The notes under the pieces were generated by a model. It was not told where the DNA came from. It ran no database searches and saw only the letters and a program-made list of their open reading frames with translations. Source: Herbaspirillum sp. ASV7 (lineage in GTDB: Bacteria; Pseudomonadota; Gammaproteobacteria; Burkholderiales; Burkholderiaceae_D). From it: a DNA stretch of 64,000 nucleotides. A program made the translations under genes and the position numbers. Positions 16,755-26,665 of this stretch are shown here, one piece after another (within the stretch, counting starts at the first letter, position 1; the number at the start of each line of letters is the position of its first letter). The stretch lies in the NCBI RefSeq assembly GCF_016429215.1, contig NZ_JAELUH010000017.1, positions 1 through 64,000 on the forward strand. The letters are read 5' to 3'.

Positions 16755-17465
16755 ATGACTCGCACCCTGAAATTCAAGATCTATCGTTACGATCCGGACA
16801 AGGACGACAAGCCGTACATGCAAGACCTGACGGTGGAGCTCAAGCCCACCGACAAGATGCTGCTGGATGCCCTGCAACGCATCAAGTCCGACGTCGACGA
16901 TTCGCTGGCGCTGCGTCGCTCCTGCCGCGAAGGCGTGTGCGGCTCCGACGCCATGAACATCAACGGCAAGAACGGTCTGGCCTGCATCACCAACCTGAAC
17001 GAGCTGACCGAACCCATCGTTCTGAAGCCGCTGCCCGGCCTGCCGGTGATCCGCGACCTGATCGTGGACATGACCAACTTCTTCAAGCAGTACGATTCGA
17101 TCAAGCCCTACCTGATCAACGACAGCATCCCGCCCGAGAAGGAGCGCCTGCAGTCGCCTGAGCAGCGTGAAGAGCTGGATGGCGTCTACGAGTGCATCCT
17201 GTGCGCCTGCTGCTCGACCTCCTGCCCGTCGTTCTGGTGGAACCCGGACAAGTTCGTCGGTCCTGCCGGCCTGCTGCAAGCCTACCGCTTCATCGCCGAC
17301 AGCCGCGACGAAGCCACCGGCGCGCGTCTGGACAACCTGGAAGATCCGTACCGCCTGTTCCGTTGCCGTTCGATCATGAACTGCGTCGATGTCTGCCCCA
17401 AGGGTTTGAACCCCAACAAGGCCATCGGCAAGATCAAGGAACTGATGGTGCGTCGTTCGGTATAA
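16755..17465 (+). CDS. sdhB: Succinate dehydrogenase iron-sulfur subunit SdhB
   Basis: SdhB carries electrons from FAD to ubiquinone through three Fe-S clusters. The 236-residue protein has the [2Fe-2S] ligands in [17 protein letters not shown], then [16 protein letters not shown] and [17 protein letters not shown] for the [4Fe-4S] and [3Fe-4S] clusters. The length matches the family. It lies 11 bp after sdhA. A structured spacer of 139 bp separates it from sdhE. Confidence 0.97.
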   Translation: MTRTLKFKIYRYDPDKDDKPYMQDLTVELKPTDKMLLDALQRIKSDVDDSLALRRSCREGVCGSDAMNINGKNGLACITNLNELTEPIVLKPLPGLPVIRDLIVDMTNFFKQYDSIKPYLINDSIPPEKERLQSPEQREELDGVYECILCACCSTSCPSFWWNPDKFVGPAGLLQAYRFIADSRDEATGARLDNLEDPYRLFRCRSIMNCVDVCPKGLNPNKAIGKIKELMVRRSV

Positions 17466-17510
17466 GCCTGATCGGCTTATGTACCAGCCAGGCCCGCCCT
17501 CCGGCGGGCC
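17462..17510 (+). other. Two hairpins between sdhB and sdhE
   Basis: ATAAGCC (17462-17468) pairs with GGCTTAT (17474-17480), starting inside the sdhB stop. GGCCCGCC (17491-17498) pairs with GGCGGGCC (17503-17510) around a 4-nt loop. Neither is followed by a U-tract, so they look like mRNA-stabilising or pausing structures and not terminators. Confidence 0.75.
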
Positions 17511-17604
17511 GCAGCGGGGAGCAGGGCGGTAGGGTTGCCAGGCTCCCTGCGGCCGGCCCGGTCAGATCGGGTCCGGTTGCAAGTGAAATGAAGAGATAGA
17601 TGAA

Positions 17605-17886
17605 ATGAGCGAGTTCACGACTGAACGTCACCAGGATGATCCGGCCAAACGCGCGCGGCTGCGCTGGCGTGCCCGCCGTGGGTTGCTGGAGAACGATCTG
17701 ATCTTGACGCGCTATCTCGATGCCCATGAGGCCGGGATGAGCGATGACGAGGTCGATGCCTTCTCGCGCCTGATGGACCTGACCGACAATGACCTGATGG
17801 ACTTGCTGCTGGCTCGCAAGGAGCCGGAGGCGGCGGTTGACCTGCCCCAAGTGCATGCGTTGCTGAAGAAACTGCGTACTGCCTGA
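17605..17886 (+). CDS. sdhE: FAD assembly factor SdhE
   Basis: SdhE (YgfY/Sdh5 family) promotes covalent attachment of FAD to SdhA. The 93-residue protein is helical and has the conserved RGLLEND segment (RRARGLLEND-like, with the RGxxE core) near residues 24-31, followed by the acidic FSRLMDLTDNDLMDLLL region. Its place after sdhB and before gltA is the usual arrangement in Burkholderiales. It may be transcribed with sdhCDAB through the hairpin region. Confidence 0.93.
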   Translation: MSEFTTERHQDDPAKRARLRWRARRGLLENDLILTRYLDAHEAGMSDDEVDAFSRLMDLTDNDLMDLLLARKEPEAAVDLPQVHALLKKLRTA

Positions 17887-18034
17887 TTTTTGCGCCTGGC
17901 CACAAGCCAGACGGATTCTGCTCGATCGCGGCCTGTTTTGTCTCGCCACCCGACGCCGATGGATTGGTGGTCGCCTGGCGCGCGGTCGCGGCTTTTGATT
18001 AACGGTTTCACCCTCCCCGCAAAAAGGAAAAGCT

Positions 18035-19336
<1,302 letters not shown>

Positions 19337-19348
19337 TGACCTCGGCCG

Positions 19349-19378
19349 CTTGTCCGTTCGAGTTGTCGAACGGGCAAG
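19349..19378 (+). other. Hairpin 3' of gltA without U-tract
   Basis: Arm 19349-19361 pairs with 19366-19378 over 13 positions, one of them G-U, around the loop gttg. It begins 12 nt after the gltA stop. No U-run follows, so it may act as a 3' stabiliser ahead of the true terminator about 130 bp further on. Confidence 0.7.
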
Positions 19379-19509
19379 GGTCGGCGTGTCGCAAGGGCTG
19401 TTCTTCCCGCCTTCCGGGATTCTCCGGAAGAGGGTTGAGCGGCGCTGTGAGCAGGCTTTGCGGGCAGGCGTTGGCAGTTGGAAACGCCCGTCGCATCTGG
19501 TTTCAAATA

Positions 19510-19540
19510 AAAAAGCGAATCCCCAAGGATTCGCTTTTTT
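19510..19540 (+). terminator. Rho-independent terminator of the sdh-gltA unit
   Basis: AAAAAGCGAATCC (19510-19522) pairs with GGATTCGCTTTTT (19527-19539) around a 4-nt loop. The stem runs into six Ts. It separates gltA from odhA. Confidence 0.92.
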
Positions 19541-19599
19541 ATTTGATATTCGGATATATAATTCCGGAGCGCTGACTGGATGACGTACAGAAGTTCAGG

Positions 19600-19708
19600 T
19601 AGACAAGGTCCTTCCCCACAACTTGATGCAATCCGCTAACCGGTCAGGCCGTGTCGCGGAAGGTGTAGAAACCCGCTAATCTCGCGAAACGCGAAGAAAG
19701 GTGAGCAA
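19600..19708 (+). promoter_or_regulatory. odhA 5' leader, candidate sucA RNA motif
   Basis: A cis-acting RNA called the sucA motif is known from Burkholderiales, always in the presumed 5' leader of sucA (odhA). This leader is in the right order of bacteria and the right place. It shows short pairings CCGC/GCGG (19633-19636 with 19656-19659) and TCGCG/CGCGA (19682-19686 with 19690-19694), the latter ending three bases before the ribosome site AAAGGTG. I could not check it against the published consensus. Confidence 0.4.
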
Positions 19709-22573
19709 ATGACAAAGCTCTACGAGCAATACAACATCAACTCCTACCTCTTCGGTGGGAATGCTCCGTACATCGAGGAATTGTACGAAGCCTACCTGAA
19801 CAATCCCGGCTCTGTCCCCGAAAACTGGCGTGCGTATTTCGACGCAGTGCAACACGTTCCCGCCACCGATGGCTCGAACCGCCCCGACGTCGCCCACGCA
19901 CCGGTGATCGCTTCCTTCGCCGAGCGCGCCAAGCAAGGCCCGATCCGCACCGTCAATGCCTCCGCCGATTCCGACATGGGCCGCAAGCGCGTCGCGGTCA
20001 CCCAGTTGATCGCCGGCTACCGTGACCTCGGTTCCCGCTTCGCCAACCTGGATCCGCTGCAACGCCAGGAACGCCCCAACATCCCCGAACTCGATCCCTC
20101 CTTCTACGGCTTCACCGATGCCGACCTGGATATCGTCTTCAACATCAACAACACCTACTTCGGCCCGGAAACCGCTTCGCTGCGCGACCTGCTGCAGATG
20201 CTGCGCGACACCTACACGCGCTCCATCGGTGCCGAGTTCACCTACATCTCGGACATGGCCGAAGTGCGCTGGCTGGAAGAGCGCCTGGAGCCGACCCGCG
20301 CCGTGCCCAGCTTCTCCTCCGAGAAGAAGAAGCACATCCTGGAGCGCCTGACCGCCGCCGAAGGCCTGGAACGCTACCTCCACACCAAGTACGTCGGCCA
20401 GAAGCGCTTCTCGCTGGAAGGCGGCGAATCCTTCATCGCCTCCCTGGATGAAACCATCCAGCGCGCCGGTGAAAAGGGTGTGCAGGAAATCGTCATCGGC
20501 ATGGCCCACCGTGGCCGCCTGAACGTGTTGGTCAACATCCTGGGCAAGACCCCGCAGGAACTGTTCTCGGAGTTCGAAGGCCGTCACGCCGACGACCTGC
20601 CGGCCGGTGACGTCAAGTACCACCAGGGCTTCTCCTCGGACGTCTCCACTCCTGGCGGCCCGGTCCACCTGTCGCTGGCCTTCAACCCCTCGCACCTGGA
20701 AATCGTCAACCCGGTGGTCGAAGGCTCGGTCAAGGCCCGCATGGATCGCCGTGGCGACAAGGATGGTTCGCAAGTGCTGCCTATCCTGGTGCACGGCGAT
20801 GCCGCCTTCGCCGGTCAAGGCGTGGTGATGGAAACCCTGAACCTGGCCCAGACCCGTGGCTACGGCACCGGCGGTACCGTCCACATCGTCATCAACAACC
20901 AGATCGGTTTCACCACCTCCGACCCGCGCGACTCCCGTTCGACCCTGTACTGCTCGGACGTGGTCAAGATGATCGAAGCCCCGGTGCTGCACGTCAACGG
21001 CGATGATCCGGAAGCCGTCGTGTTCGCCACCCAGATCGCCGTCGACTACCGCATGAAGTTCAAGAAGGACATCGTGGTCGACATCATCTGCTTCCGCAAG
21101 CTGGGCCACAACGAGCAAGACACGCCTGCTCTGACCCAGCCGTTGATGTACAAGAAGATCGCCCAGCACCCCGGTACCCGCAAGCTGTACGCGGACAAGC
21201 TCGCTGCCCAGAAGACCATCGCCGCCGACGGTGGCGAAGAGCTGGTCAAGGCCTACCGCGCCGCCATGGACGCCGGCAAGCACGCCATCGATCCGGTGCT
21301 GACCAACTTCAAGAGCAAGTACGCCGTCGACTGGCTGCCGTTCCTGAACCGCAAGTGGACCGACGCCGCCGAAACCGCCGTGCCGATGGCTGAACTGAAG
21401 CGCCTGGCCACCAAGATCACCACCGTGCCCGAAGGCTTCAAGGTGCACTCGCTGGTCGAGAAGGTCTTGAACGACCGCGCCGCCATGGGCCGTGGCGAGA
21501 TCAACCTGGACTGGGGCATGGGTGAACACCTGGCCTACGCCAGCCTGGTCTCCTCCGGCTACGCCGTGCGCCTGACCGGTCAGGATGCTGGCCGCGGTAC
21601 CTTCACCCACCGCCACGCCGTGCTGCACGACCAGAACCGCGAGCGTTGGGATGCCGGTACCTTCATCCCGCTGCAGAACGTGGCAGAAAACCAGTCCACC
21701 TTCACGGTGATCGACTCGGTGCTGTCCGAAGAAGCGGTGCTGGGCTTCGAATACGGCTACTCGACCGCCGAGCCGAACACCCTGACCATCTGGGAAGCCC
21801 AGTTCGGCGACTTCGCCAACGGTGCCCAGGTCGTCATGGACCAGTTCATCAGCTCCGGTGAAGTCAAGTGGGGTCGTGCCTCGGGCCTGGTGCAGATGCT
21901 GCCGCACGGCTACGAAGGCCAGGGTCCGGAACACTCCTCGGCACGTATCGAGCGTTACCTCCAGCTGTGCGCCGACAACAACATGCAGGTCGTGCAGCCC
22001 ACCACCGCTGCGCAGATCTTCCACCTGCTGCGTCGCCAGATGATCCGCCTGTTCCGCAAGCCGCTGATCATCATGACGCCCAAATCGCTGCTGCGTAACA
22101 AGGATGCCGGTTCGCCCCTGTCCGACCTGGCCAAGGGTTCGTTCCAGACCGTGATCCCGGAAGTCGATGAAACCATCGACGCCAAGAAGGTCAAGCGCAT
22201 CGTCGCCTGCTCGGGCAAGGTGTATTACGACCTGGTGAACGCCCGCAAGGAACGCGGTCAGACCGATACCGCCATCATCCGCGTCGAACAGCTGTATCCG
22301 TTCCCGCACAAGGCGTTCGCGGCTGCGTTGAAGCAGTTCCCGAACTTCAACGAACTGGTGTGGGCGCAGGACGAGCCGCAGAACCAGGGCGCATGGCTGC
22401 AGATCCAGCACAACATCTTCGAGAATCTCTCCGAAGGTCAGAAGCTGGCCTATGCTGGTCGCCCGGCCAGCGCATCGCCCGCCGTCGGCTACTACGACAA
22501 GCACTACGCGCAGCAGAAGGCACTGATCGAGACCGCCTTCGCCAAGCTCAAGGGCTTTGTGCTGACCAAGTAA
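19709..22573 (+). CDS. odhA: 2-oxoglutarate dehydrogenase E1 component
   Basis: E1 (also called SucA) is the thiamine diphosphate enzyme that decarboxylates 2-oxoglutarate and passes the succinyl group to the lipoyl domain of E2. The 954-residue protein has the family N-terminus (YLFGGNAPYIEELYEAYLNN), GMAHRGRLNVLVNILGK, the thiamine-binding VHGDAAFAGQGVV and VINNQIGFTTSDP, and the C-terminal transketolase half with RGTFTHRHAVLHDQ and LPHGYEGQGPEHSSARIER. An AAAGGTGAG ribosome site precedes ATG 19709. odhB follows after 84 bp holding a long hairpin. Confidence 0.98.
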   Translation: MTKLYEQYNINSYLFGGNAPYIEELYEAYLNNPGSVPENWRAYFDAVQHVPATDGSNRPDVAHAPVIASFAERAKQGPIRTVNASADSDMGRKRVAVTQLIAGYRDLGSRFANLDPLQRQERPNIPELDPSFYGFTDADLDIVFNINNTYFGPETASLRDLLQMLRDTYTRSIGAEFTYISDMAEVRWLEERLEPTRAVPSFSSEKKKHILERLTAAEGLERYLHTKYVGQKRFSLEGGESFIASLDETIQRAGEKGVQEIVIGMAHRGRLNVLVNILGKTPQELFSEFEGRHADDLPAGDVKYHQGFSSDVSTPGGPVHLSLAFNPSHLEIVNPVVEGSVKARMDRRGDKDGSQVLPILVHGDAAFAGQGVVMETLNLAQTRGYGTGGTVHIVINNQIGFTTSDPRDSRSTLYCSDVVKMIEAPVLHVNGDDPEAVVFATQIAVDYRMKFKKDIVVDIICFRKLGHNEQDTPALTQPLMYKKIAQHPGTRKLYADKLAAQKTIAADGGEELVKAYRAAMDAGKHAIDPVLTNFKSKYAVDWLPFLNRKWTDAAETAVPMAELKRLATKITTVPEGFKVHSLVEKVLNDRAAMGRGEINLDWGMGEHLAYASLVSSGYAVRLTGQDAGRGTFTHRHAVLHDQNRERWDAGTFIPLQNVAENQSTFTVIDSVLSEEAVLGFEYGYSTAEPNTLTIWEAQFGDFANGAQVVMDQFISSGEVKWGRASGLVQMLPHGYEGQGPEHSSARIERYLQLCADNNMQVVQPTTAAQIFHLLRRQMIRLFRKPLIIMTPKSLLRNKDAGSPLSDLAKGSFQTVIPEVDETIDAKKVKRIVACSGKVYYDLVNARKERGQTDTAIIRVEQLYPFPHKAFAAALKQFPNFNELVWAQDEPQNQGAWLQIQHNIFENLSEGQKLAYAGRPASASPAVGYYDKHYAQQKALIETAFAKLKGFVLTK

Positions 22574-22583
22574 TCATTGTGGC

Positions 22584-22619
22584 AAACGGGGCGCGCTGCG
22601 GAGGGCAGCGCCCCCGTTT
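22584..22619 (+). other. Long GC hairpin between odhA and odhB
   Basis: AAACGGGG plus CGCGCTGC (22584-22599) pairs with 22605-22619 over 15 bp with a single bulge and a 5-nt loop. No U-run follows. It begins 10 nt after the odhA stop and ends about 30 nt before the odhB ribosome site. Confidence 0.8.
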
Positions 22620-22657
22620 CCATCACAACGAATCACCCGAAAATCGGAGAACCCTAA

Positions 22658-23899
22658 ATGGCTCAAATCGAAGTAAAAGTCCCGCAATTATCAGAATCCG
22701 TTGCCGAAGCAACCCTGCTGCAGTGGCACAAGAAAGTGGGCGAACCCGTCACCCGTGACGAAAACCTGATCGACATCGAAACCGACAAGGTCGTGCTGGA
22801 ACTGCCGTCCCCGGACGCCGGCGTCATCACCCAGATCATCAAGGCCGACGGCGCCACCGTCGTGGCCGGCGAAGTCATCGCCATCCTGGACACCGATGCC
22901 TCGGCCCAGGTTGCGCCGACCGAAGTCAAGGCTGCTCCCGCACCGCAAGCTGGCAACGAGCCGACCCCGGTGGCCGCTCCCGAGCTGGCTTCCAAGGGCG
23001 ACGTCGCCATGCCGGCCGCTGCCAAGCTGCTGGCCGACAACAACCTGTCGACCTCGCAAGTCACCGGTACCGGCAAGGATGGCCGCGTGACCAAGGGTGA
23101 CGTGCTGGGTGCGCTGTCGGCTCCCGCCGCCGCTCCTGCTGCTGCCGCCAAGCCGGCCCTGGCAGCTGTCGCCGCACCGGTCAAGGCCAGCCTGGAAAGC
23201 CGTCCGGAACAACGCGTGCCGATGAGCCGCCTGCGTGCCCGCGTGGCAGAGCGTCTGGTGCAGTCGCAATCGACCAACGCCATCCTGACCACCTTCAACG
23301 AAATCAACATGCAGCCGGTCATCGACCTGCGCAACAAGTACAAGGACAAGTTCGAGAAGGAACACGGCGTCAAGCTGGGCTTCATGTCCTTCTTCGTCAA
23401 GGCGGTCGTGCACGCCCTGAAGAAGTACCCGATCGTCAACGCCTCGGTCGATGGTAACGACATCGTCTACCACGGCTACTTCGACATCGGCGTGGCCGTC
23501 GGCTCGCCCCGTGGCCTGGTGGTACCCATCCTGCGTGATGCGGACCAGATGTCGATTGCCGACATCGAAAAGAAGATCGGTGAATTCGGCCAGAAGGCCA
23601 AGGACGGCAAGCTGTCCATCGAAGAACTGTCGGGCGGTACCTTCACCGTCTCCAACGGCGGCACCTTCGGTTCCATGCTGTCGACCCCGATCATCAACCC
23701 GCCGCAATCGGCGATCCTGGGCATCCACGCCACCAAGGACCGCGCTGTTGTCGAAAACGGCCAGGTCGTGGTGCGTCCGATGAACTACTTCGCCCTGTCC
23801 TATGACCACCGCATCATCGACGGCCGCGAAGCCGTCCTGTCGCTGGTGGCGATCAAGGAAGCTCTCGAAGATCCCGCCCGTCTGCTGTTGGATCTGTAA
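22658..23899 (+). CDS. odhB: Dihydrolipoamide succinyltransferase, E2 of the 2-oxoglutarate dehydrogenase complex
   Basis: E2 (also called SucB) forms the core of the complex and transfers succinyl groups to CoA. The 413-residue protein has one lipoyl domain (1-77) with the lipoylated lysine K44 in [11 protein letters not shown], an Ala-Pro-rich linker, a peripheral-subunit-binding domain (about 112-148, [12 protein letters not shown] to VTKGDVL), another Ala-rich linker and the catalytic domain. The active-site motif [12 protein letters not shown] is near the C-terminus. GGAGAACC before ATG 22658 is a good ribosome site. Confidence 0.98.
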   Translation: MAQIEVKVPQLSESVAEATLLQWHKKVGEPVTRDENLIDIETDKVVLELPSPDAGVITQIIKADGATVVAGEVIAILDTDASAQVAPTEVKAAPAPQAGNEPTPVAAPELASKGDVAMPAAAKLLADNNLSTSQVTGTGKDGRVTKGDVLGALSAPAAAPAAAAKPALAAVAAPVKASLESRPEQRVPMSRLRARVAERLVQSQSTNAILTTFNEINMQPVIDLRNKYKDKFEKEHGVKLGFMSFFVKAVVHALKKYPIVNASVDGNDIVYHGYFDIGVAVGSPRGLVVPILRDADQMSIADIEKKIGEFGQKAKDGKLSIEELSGGTFTVSNGGTFGSMLSTPIINPPQSAILGIHATKDRAVVENGQVVVRPMNYFALSYDHRIIDGREAVLSLVAIKEALEDPARLLLDL

Positions 23900-23924
23900 G
23901 CAACCGGCCATCACGGCGTGAGCT

Positions 23925-23961
23925 AGGCGCTGAACGGCCCCCAGGCATTCAGCGCCTTTTT
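23925..23961 (+). terminator. Terminator between odhB and lpdA
   Basis: AGGCGCTGAA (23925-23934) pairs with TTCAGCGCCT (23948-23957), followed directly by Ts to 23961. It lies 25 nt past the odhB stop. lpdA must be reached by read-through or have its own promoter in the remaining 50 bp. Confidence 0.85.
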
Positions 23962-24011
23962 GCATCCGCTTCGGCTGAAGTGGATGCGCACAACGAATCA
24001 GGAATACACAC

Positions 24012-25439
24012 ATGAGCAAGAATTTTGATGTCGTCGTCATCGGTGGCGGCCCCGGCGGCTACATCGCTGCCATCCGTGCAGCGCAACTGGGCTTCAACAC
24101 TGCCTGCATCGACGAATGGAAGAACGAGAAGGGCGGCCCCGCACCGGGCGGTACCTGCACCAATGTCGGTTGCATCCCCTCCAAGGCGCTGCTGCAATCC
24201 TCCGAGCACTACGAGCATGCCAGCCACGGCTTCGCCGAGCACGGCATCGAAGTCAAGGGCCTGGGCCTGAACCTGGAAAAGATGCTGGGTCGCAAGAACA
24301 CCGTGGTCAAGCAGAACAACGACGGCATCCTGTACCTGTTCAAGAAGAACAAGGTGTCCTTCTTCCACGGCCGCGGCTCCTTCGTCAAGGGTGACGCCAA
24401 CGGCTACGAGATCAAGGTCGCCGGCGCTGCCGAAGAAACCATCACCGCCAAGCATGTCATCGTGGCAACCGGCTCCAACGCCCGTGCACTGCCGGGCGCC
24501 GAGTTCGACGAAAAGCTGATCCTCTCCAACACCGGCGCACTGGCCATCTCCGAAGTGCCTAAGAAGCTGGGCGTGATCGGTGCCGGCGTGATCGGCCTGG
24601 AAATGGGTTCGGTGTGGCGTCGCCTGGGCGCGGAAGTGACCGTGCTGGAAGCCCTGCCGACCTTCCTGGGTGCCGTCGATGAACAGATCGCCAAGGAAGC
24701 CCAGAAGCTGCTGACCAAGCAGGGCCTGGCCGTGAACCTGGGTGTCAAGATCGGTACCATCAAGGCTGGCAAGAACAGCGTCTCCGTGGAATACACCGAT
24801 GCCAAGGGCGAAGCCCACACCGGCGAATTCGACAAGCTGATCGTCTCTATCGGCCGCACCCCCAACACCATCGGCCTGAACGCCGAAGGCGTGGGCCTGA
24901 AGCTGGACGAGCGCGGCTTTATCGCCGTGGACGGCGACTGCAAGACCAACCTGCCCAACGTGTGGGCGGTGGGTGACGTGGTGCGCGGCCCGATGCTGGC
25001 GCACAAGGCCGAGGAAGAAGGCGTTGCCGTGGCCGAGCGTATCGCCGGCCAGCATGGCCACGTCAACTTCAACACCATTCCCTGGGTCATCTACACCTCG
25101 CCGGAAATCGCCTGGGTCGGCAAGACCGAGCAGCAACTCAAGGCCGACGGCGTGCAGTACAAGGCCGGCACCTTCCCGTTCCTGGCCAACGGCCGCGCCC
25201 GCGCGCTGGGCGATACCTCGGGTATGGTCAAGTTCCTGGCCGATGCCAAGACCGATGAAATCCTGGGCGTGCACATCGTCGGCCCGATGGCGTCCGAGCT
25301 GATTTCGGAAGCCGTGGTGGCGATGGAATTCCGTGCTTCGTCGGAAGACATCGCCCGCATCTGCCACGCTCACCCCTCGCTGTCCGAGGCGACCAAGGAA
25401 GCGGCCCTGGCCGTCGACAAGCGCGCATTGAACTTCTGA
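24012..25439 (+). CDS. lpdA: Dihydrolipoyl dehydrogenase (E3)
   Basis: E3 reoxidises dihydrolipoamide for the 2-oxoacid dehydrogenase complexes, using FAD and NAD+. The 475-residue protein has the FAD fold [19 protein letters not shown], the redox disulfide C49/C54 in [16 protein letters not shown], the NAD fold [37 protein letters not shown] and the catalytic His-Glu pair in [18 protein letters not shown] lies ahead of ATG 24012. It is the third gene of the odh cluster but sits behind an intrinsic terminator. Confidence 0.98.
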   Translation: MSKNFDVVVIGGGPGGYIAAIRAAQLGFNTACIDEWKNEKGGPAPGGTCTNVGCIPSKALLQSSEHYEHASHGFAEHGIEVKGLGLNLEKMLGRKNTVVKQNNDGILYLFKKNKVSFFHGRGSFVKGDANGYEIKVAGAAEETITAKHVIVATGSNARALPGAEFDEKLILSNTGALAISEVPKKLGVIGAGVIGLEMGSVWRRLGAEVTVLEALPTFLGAVDEQIAKEAQKLLTKQGLAVNLGVKIGTIKAGKNSVSVEYTDAKGEAHTGEFDKLIVSIGRTPNTIGLNAEGVGLKLDERGFIAVDGDCKTNLPNVWAVGDVVRGPMLAHKAEEEGVAVAERIAGQHGHVNFNTIPWVIYTSPEIAWVGKTEQQLKADGVQYKAGTFPFLANGRARALGDTSGMVKFLADAKTDEILGVHIVGPMASELISEAVVAMEFRASSEDIARICHAHPSLSEATKEAALAVDKRALNF

Positions 25440-25520
25440 TGCGCGATCAATGCGACAATACGCGTCGCCTGCACCGGCCACGCTTGTGTTGCCCGCGTAT
25501 TGAGCATTGAGATGCCAACC

Positions 25521-25554
25521 CAATGGGCGAGCCTGGCTCGCCCATTGTCGTTTT
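25521..25554 (+). terminator. Terminator after lpdA, just ahead of zapE
   Basis: CAATGGGCGAGCC (25521-25533) and GGCTCGCCCATTG (25535-25547) are perfect inverted arms; in RNA the inner bases form a short loop. TCGTTTT follows. It ends 14 bp before the zapE start, so zapE probably depends on read-through or on a promoter overlapping this sequence. Confidence 0.8.
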
Positions 25555-25567
25555 ACAAGACCACACC

Positions 25568-26665
25568 ATGGATGTCCGTCAATTCTACGAACACTCGCTG
25601 TCCCAGCGCGGTTATCAACCCGACGAGGCGCAGTTGCGCGCCATCGAGCGCCTGCAGCGCGCCTATGAGGAATGGGTCGCCTACAAGGCCCAGCGCGCCT
25701 CTACCTTCAAGCGCCTGATCAGCCGGCCGGCCGTGCCGCGCGGGGTCTACATGTGGGGTGGGGTGGGGCGCGGCAAATCCTTCCTGATGGACAGCTTCTA
25801 TTCGGTGGTGCCGGTGGTGCGCAAGACGCGCCTGCACTTCCACGAATTCATGCGCGATGTGCATCGCCAGCTGGATGAATTGAAGGGCATCGCCGATCCG
25901 CTGGACGAGGTCGCCAAGCGCATCGCCAAGAAGTACCGCCTGATCTGCTTCGACGAGTTCCACGTCTCCGACATCGCCGATGCGATGATCCTCTACAACC
26001 TGTTGAAGGGATTGTTCGACCACGGCGTGTCCTTTGTCATGACCTCCAACTATGAGCCCAGCACGCTCTACCCCGATGGCCTGCACCGCGACCGCATGCT
26101 GCCCACCATCGCGCTGCTGAAGGAAAAGCTCGATGTCATGAACATCGACGCCGGCATCGACTACCGCAAGCGCGTGCTGGAGCAGGTCAAGGTCTATCAC
26201 ACGCCGCTCAACGCCAAGACCGACGAGGAGCTGCGGGAAGCCTTTGCCGCCGTGGCCGAGGCCGGTGACGAAGATCCGCGCGTGCATATCGAGGCCCGCG
26301 AGATCCGCGCCCTGCGTCGCGGCGGCAGCGCCATCTGGTTCGATTTCGCCACCCTGTGCGGCGGGCCGCGTTCGCAGAATGATTATCTGGAACTGGCCAG
26401 CCGCTTCCAGACCGTGATCCTCTCGGGCATTCCGCGCATGTCGGCGGCAATGTCCTCGGAGGCGCGCCGTTTTACCTGGTTGATCGACGTCTTCTATGAC
26501 CACAAGGTCAAGCTGATCATGTCGGCGGCGGTCGAGCCGGACGAGCTTTACACCGTGGGAACCCTGTCCAATGAGTTCCACCGTACCGTTTCACGTATCA
26601 TTGAGATGCAGTCGAAGGAATACCTGGAAGCGGATCGCCGTTCCATCGCTGACAGCCTCTCATGA
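25568..26665 (+). CDS. zapE: Cell division protein ZapE (AFG1-like ATPase)
   Basis: ZapE is a P-loop ATPase of the AFG1/LACE1 family that associates with the Z-ring in E. coli. The 365-residue protein has Walker A GGVGRGKS at residues 64-71, KTRLHFHEFMRDVH, Walker B CFDEFHVSDIADAM and the sensor segment VMTSNYEPSTLYPDGLHRDR. The start at ATG 25568 (MDVRQFYEHS) fits the family. The codons up to 25523 overlap the upstream terminator and are rejected. Its stop overlaps the start of the next gene by 4 bp. Confidence 0.93.
   Translation: MDVRQFYEHSLSQRGYQPDEAQLRAIERLQRAYEEWVAYKAQRASTFKRLISRPAVPRGVYMWGGVGRGKSFLMDSFYSVVPVVRKTRLHFHEFMRDVHRQLDELKGIADPLDEVAKRIAKKYRLICFDEFHVSDIADAMILYNLLKGLFDHGVSFVMTSNYEPSTLYPDGLHRDRMLPTIALLKEKLDVMNIDAGIDYRKRVLEQVKVYHTPLNAKTDEELREAFAAVAEAGDEDPRVHIEAREIRALRRGGSAIWFDFATLCGGPRSQNDYLELASRFQTVILSGIPRMSAAMSSEARRFTWLIDVFYDHKVKLIMSAAVEPDELYTVGTLSNEFHRTVSRIIEMQSKEYLEADRRSIADSLS

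Larger units (their letters stand above)
19337..19708 (+). other. Intergenic region between gltA and odhA
   Basis: This 372-bp spacer has no gene. It contains, in order: a 13-bp hairpin directly after gltA (19349-19378), a 7-bp hairpin (19411-19430), a strong intrinsic terminator (19510-19540), a TATAAT box (19557-19562) without a good -35, and a structured 5' leader up to the odhA ribosome site. The layout shows odhA starting a new transcription unit. Confidence 0.75.

Noticed and set aside
19543-19562. TTGATA and TATAAT ahead of odhA as a full sigma-70 promoter
   Set aside because: The hexamers are only 8 bp apart. The TATAAT alone may be real but the pair cannot act together.
19676-22504. 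Minus-strand open frame of 942 codons opposite odhA
   Set aside because: It is a shadow frame produced by codon bias of odhA; no signal, domain or ribosome site.
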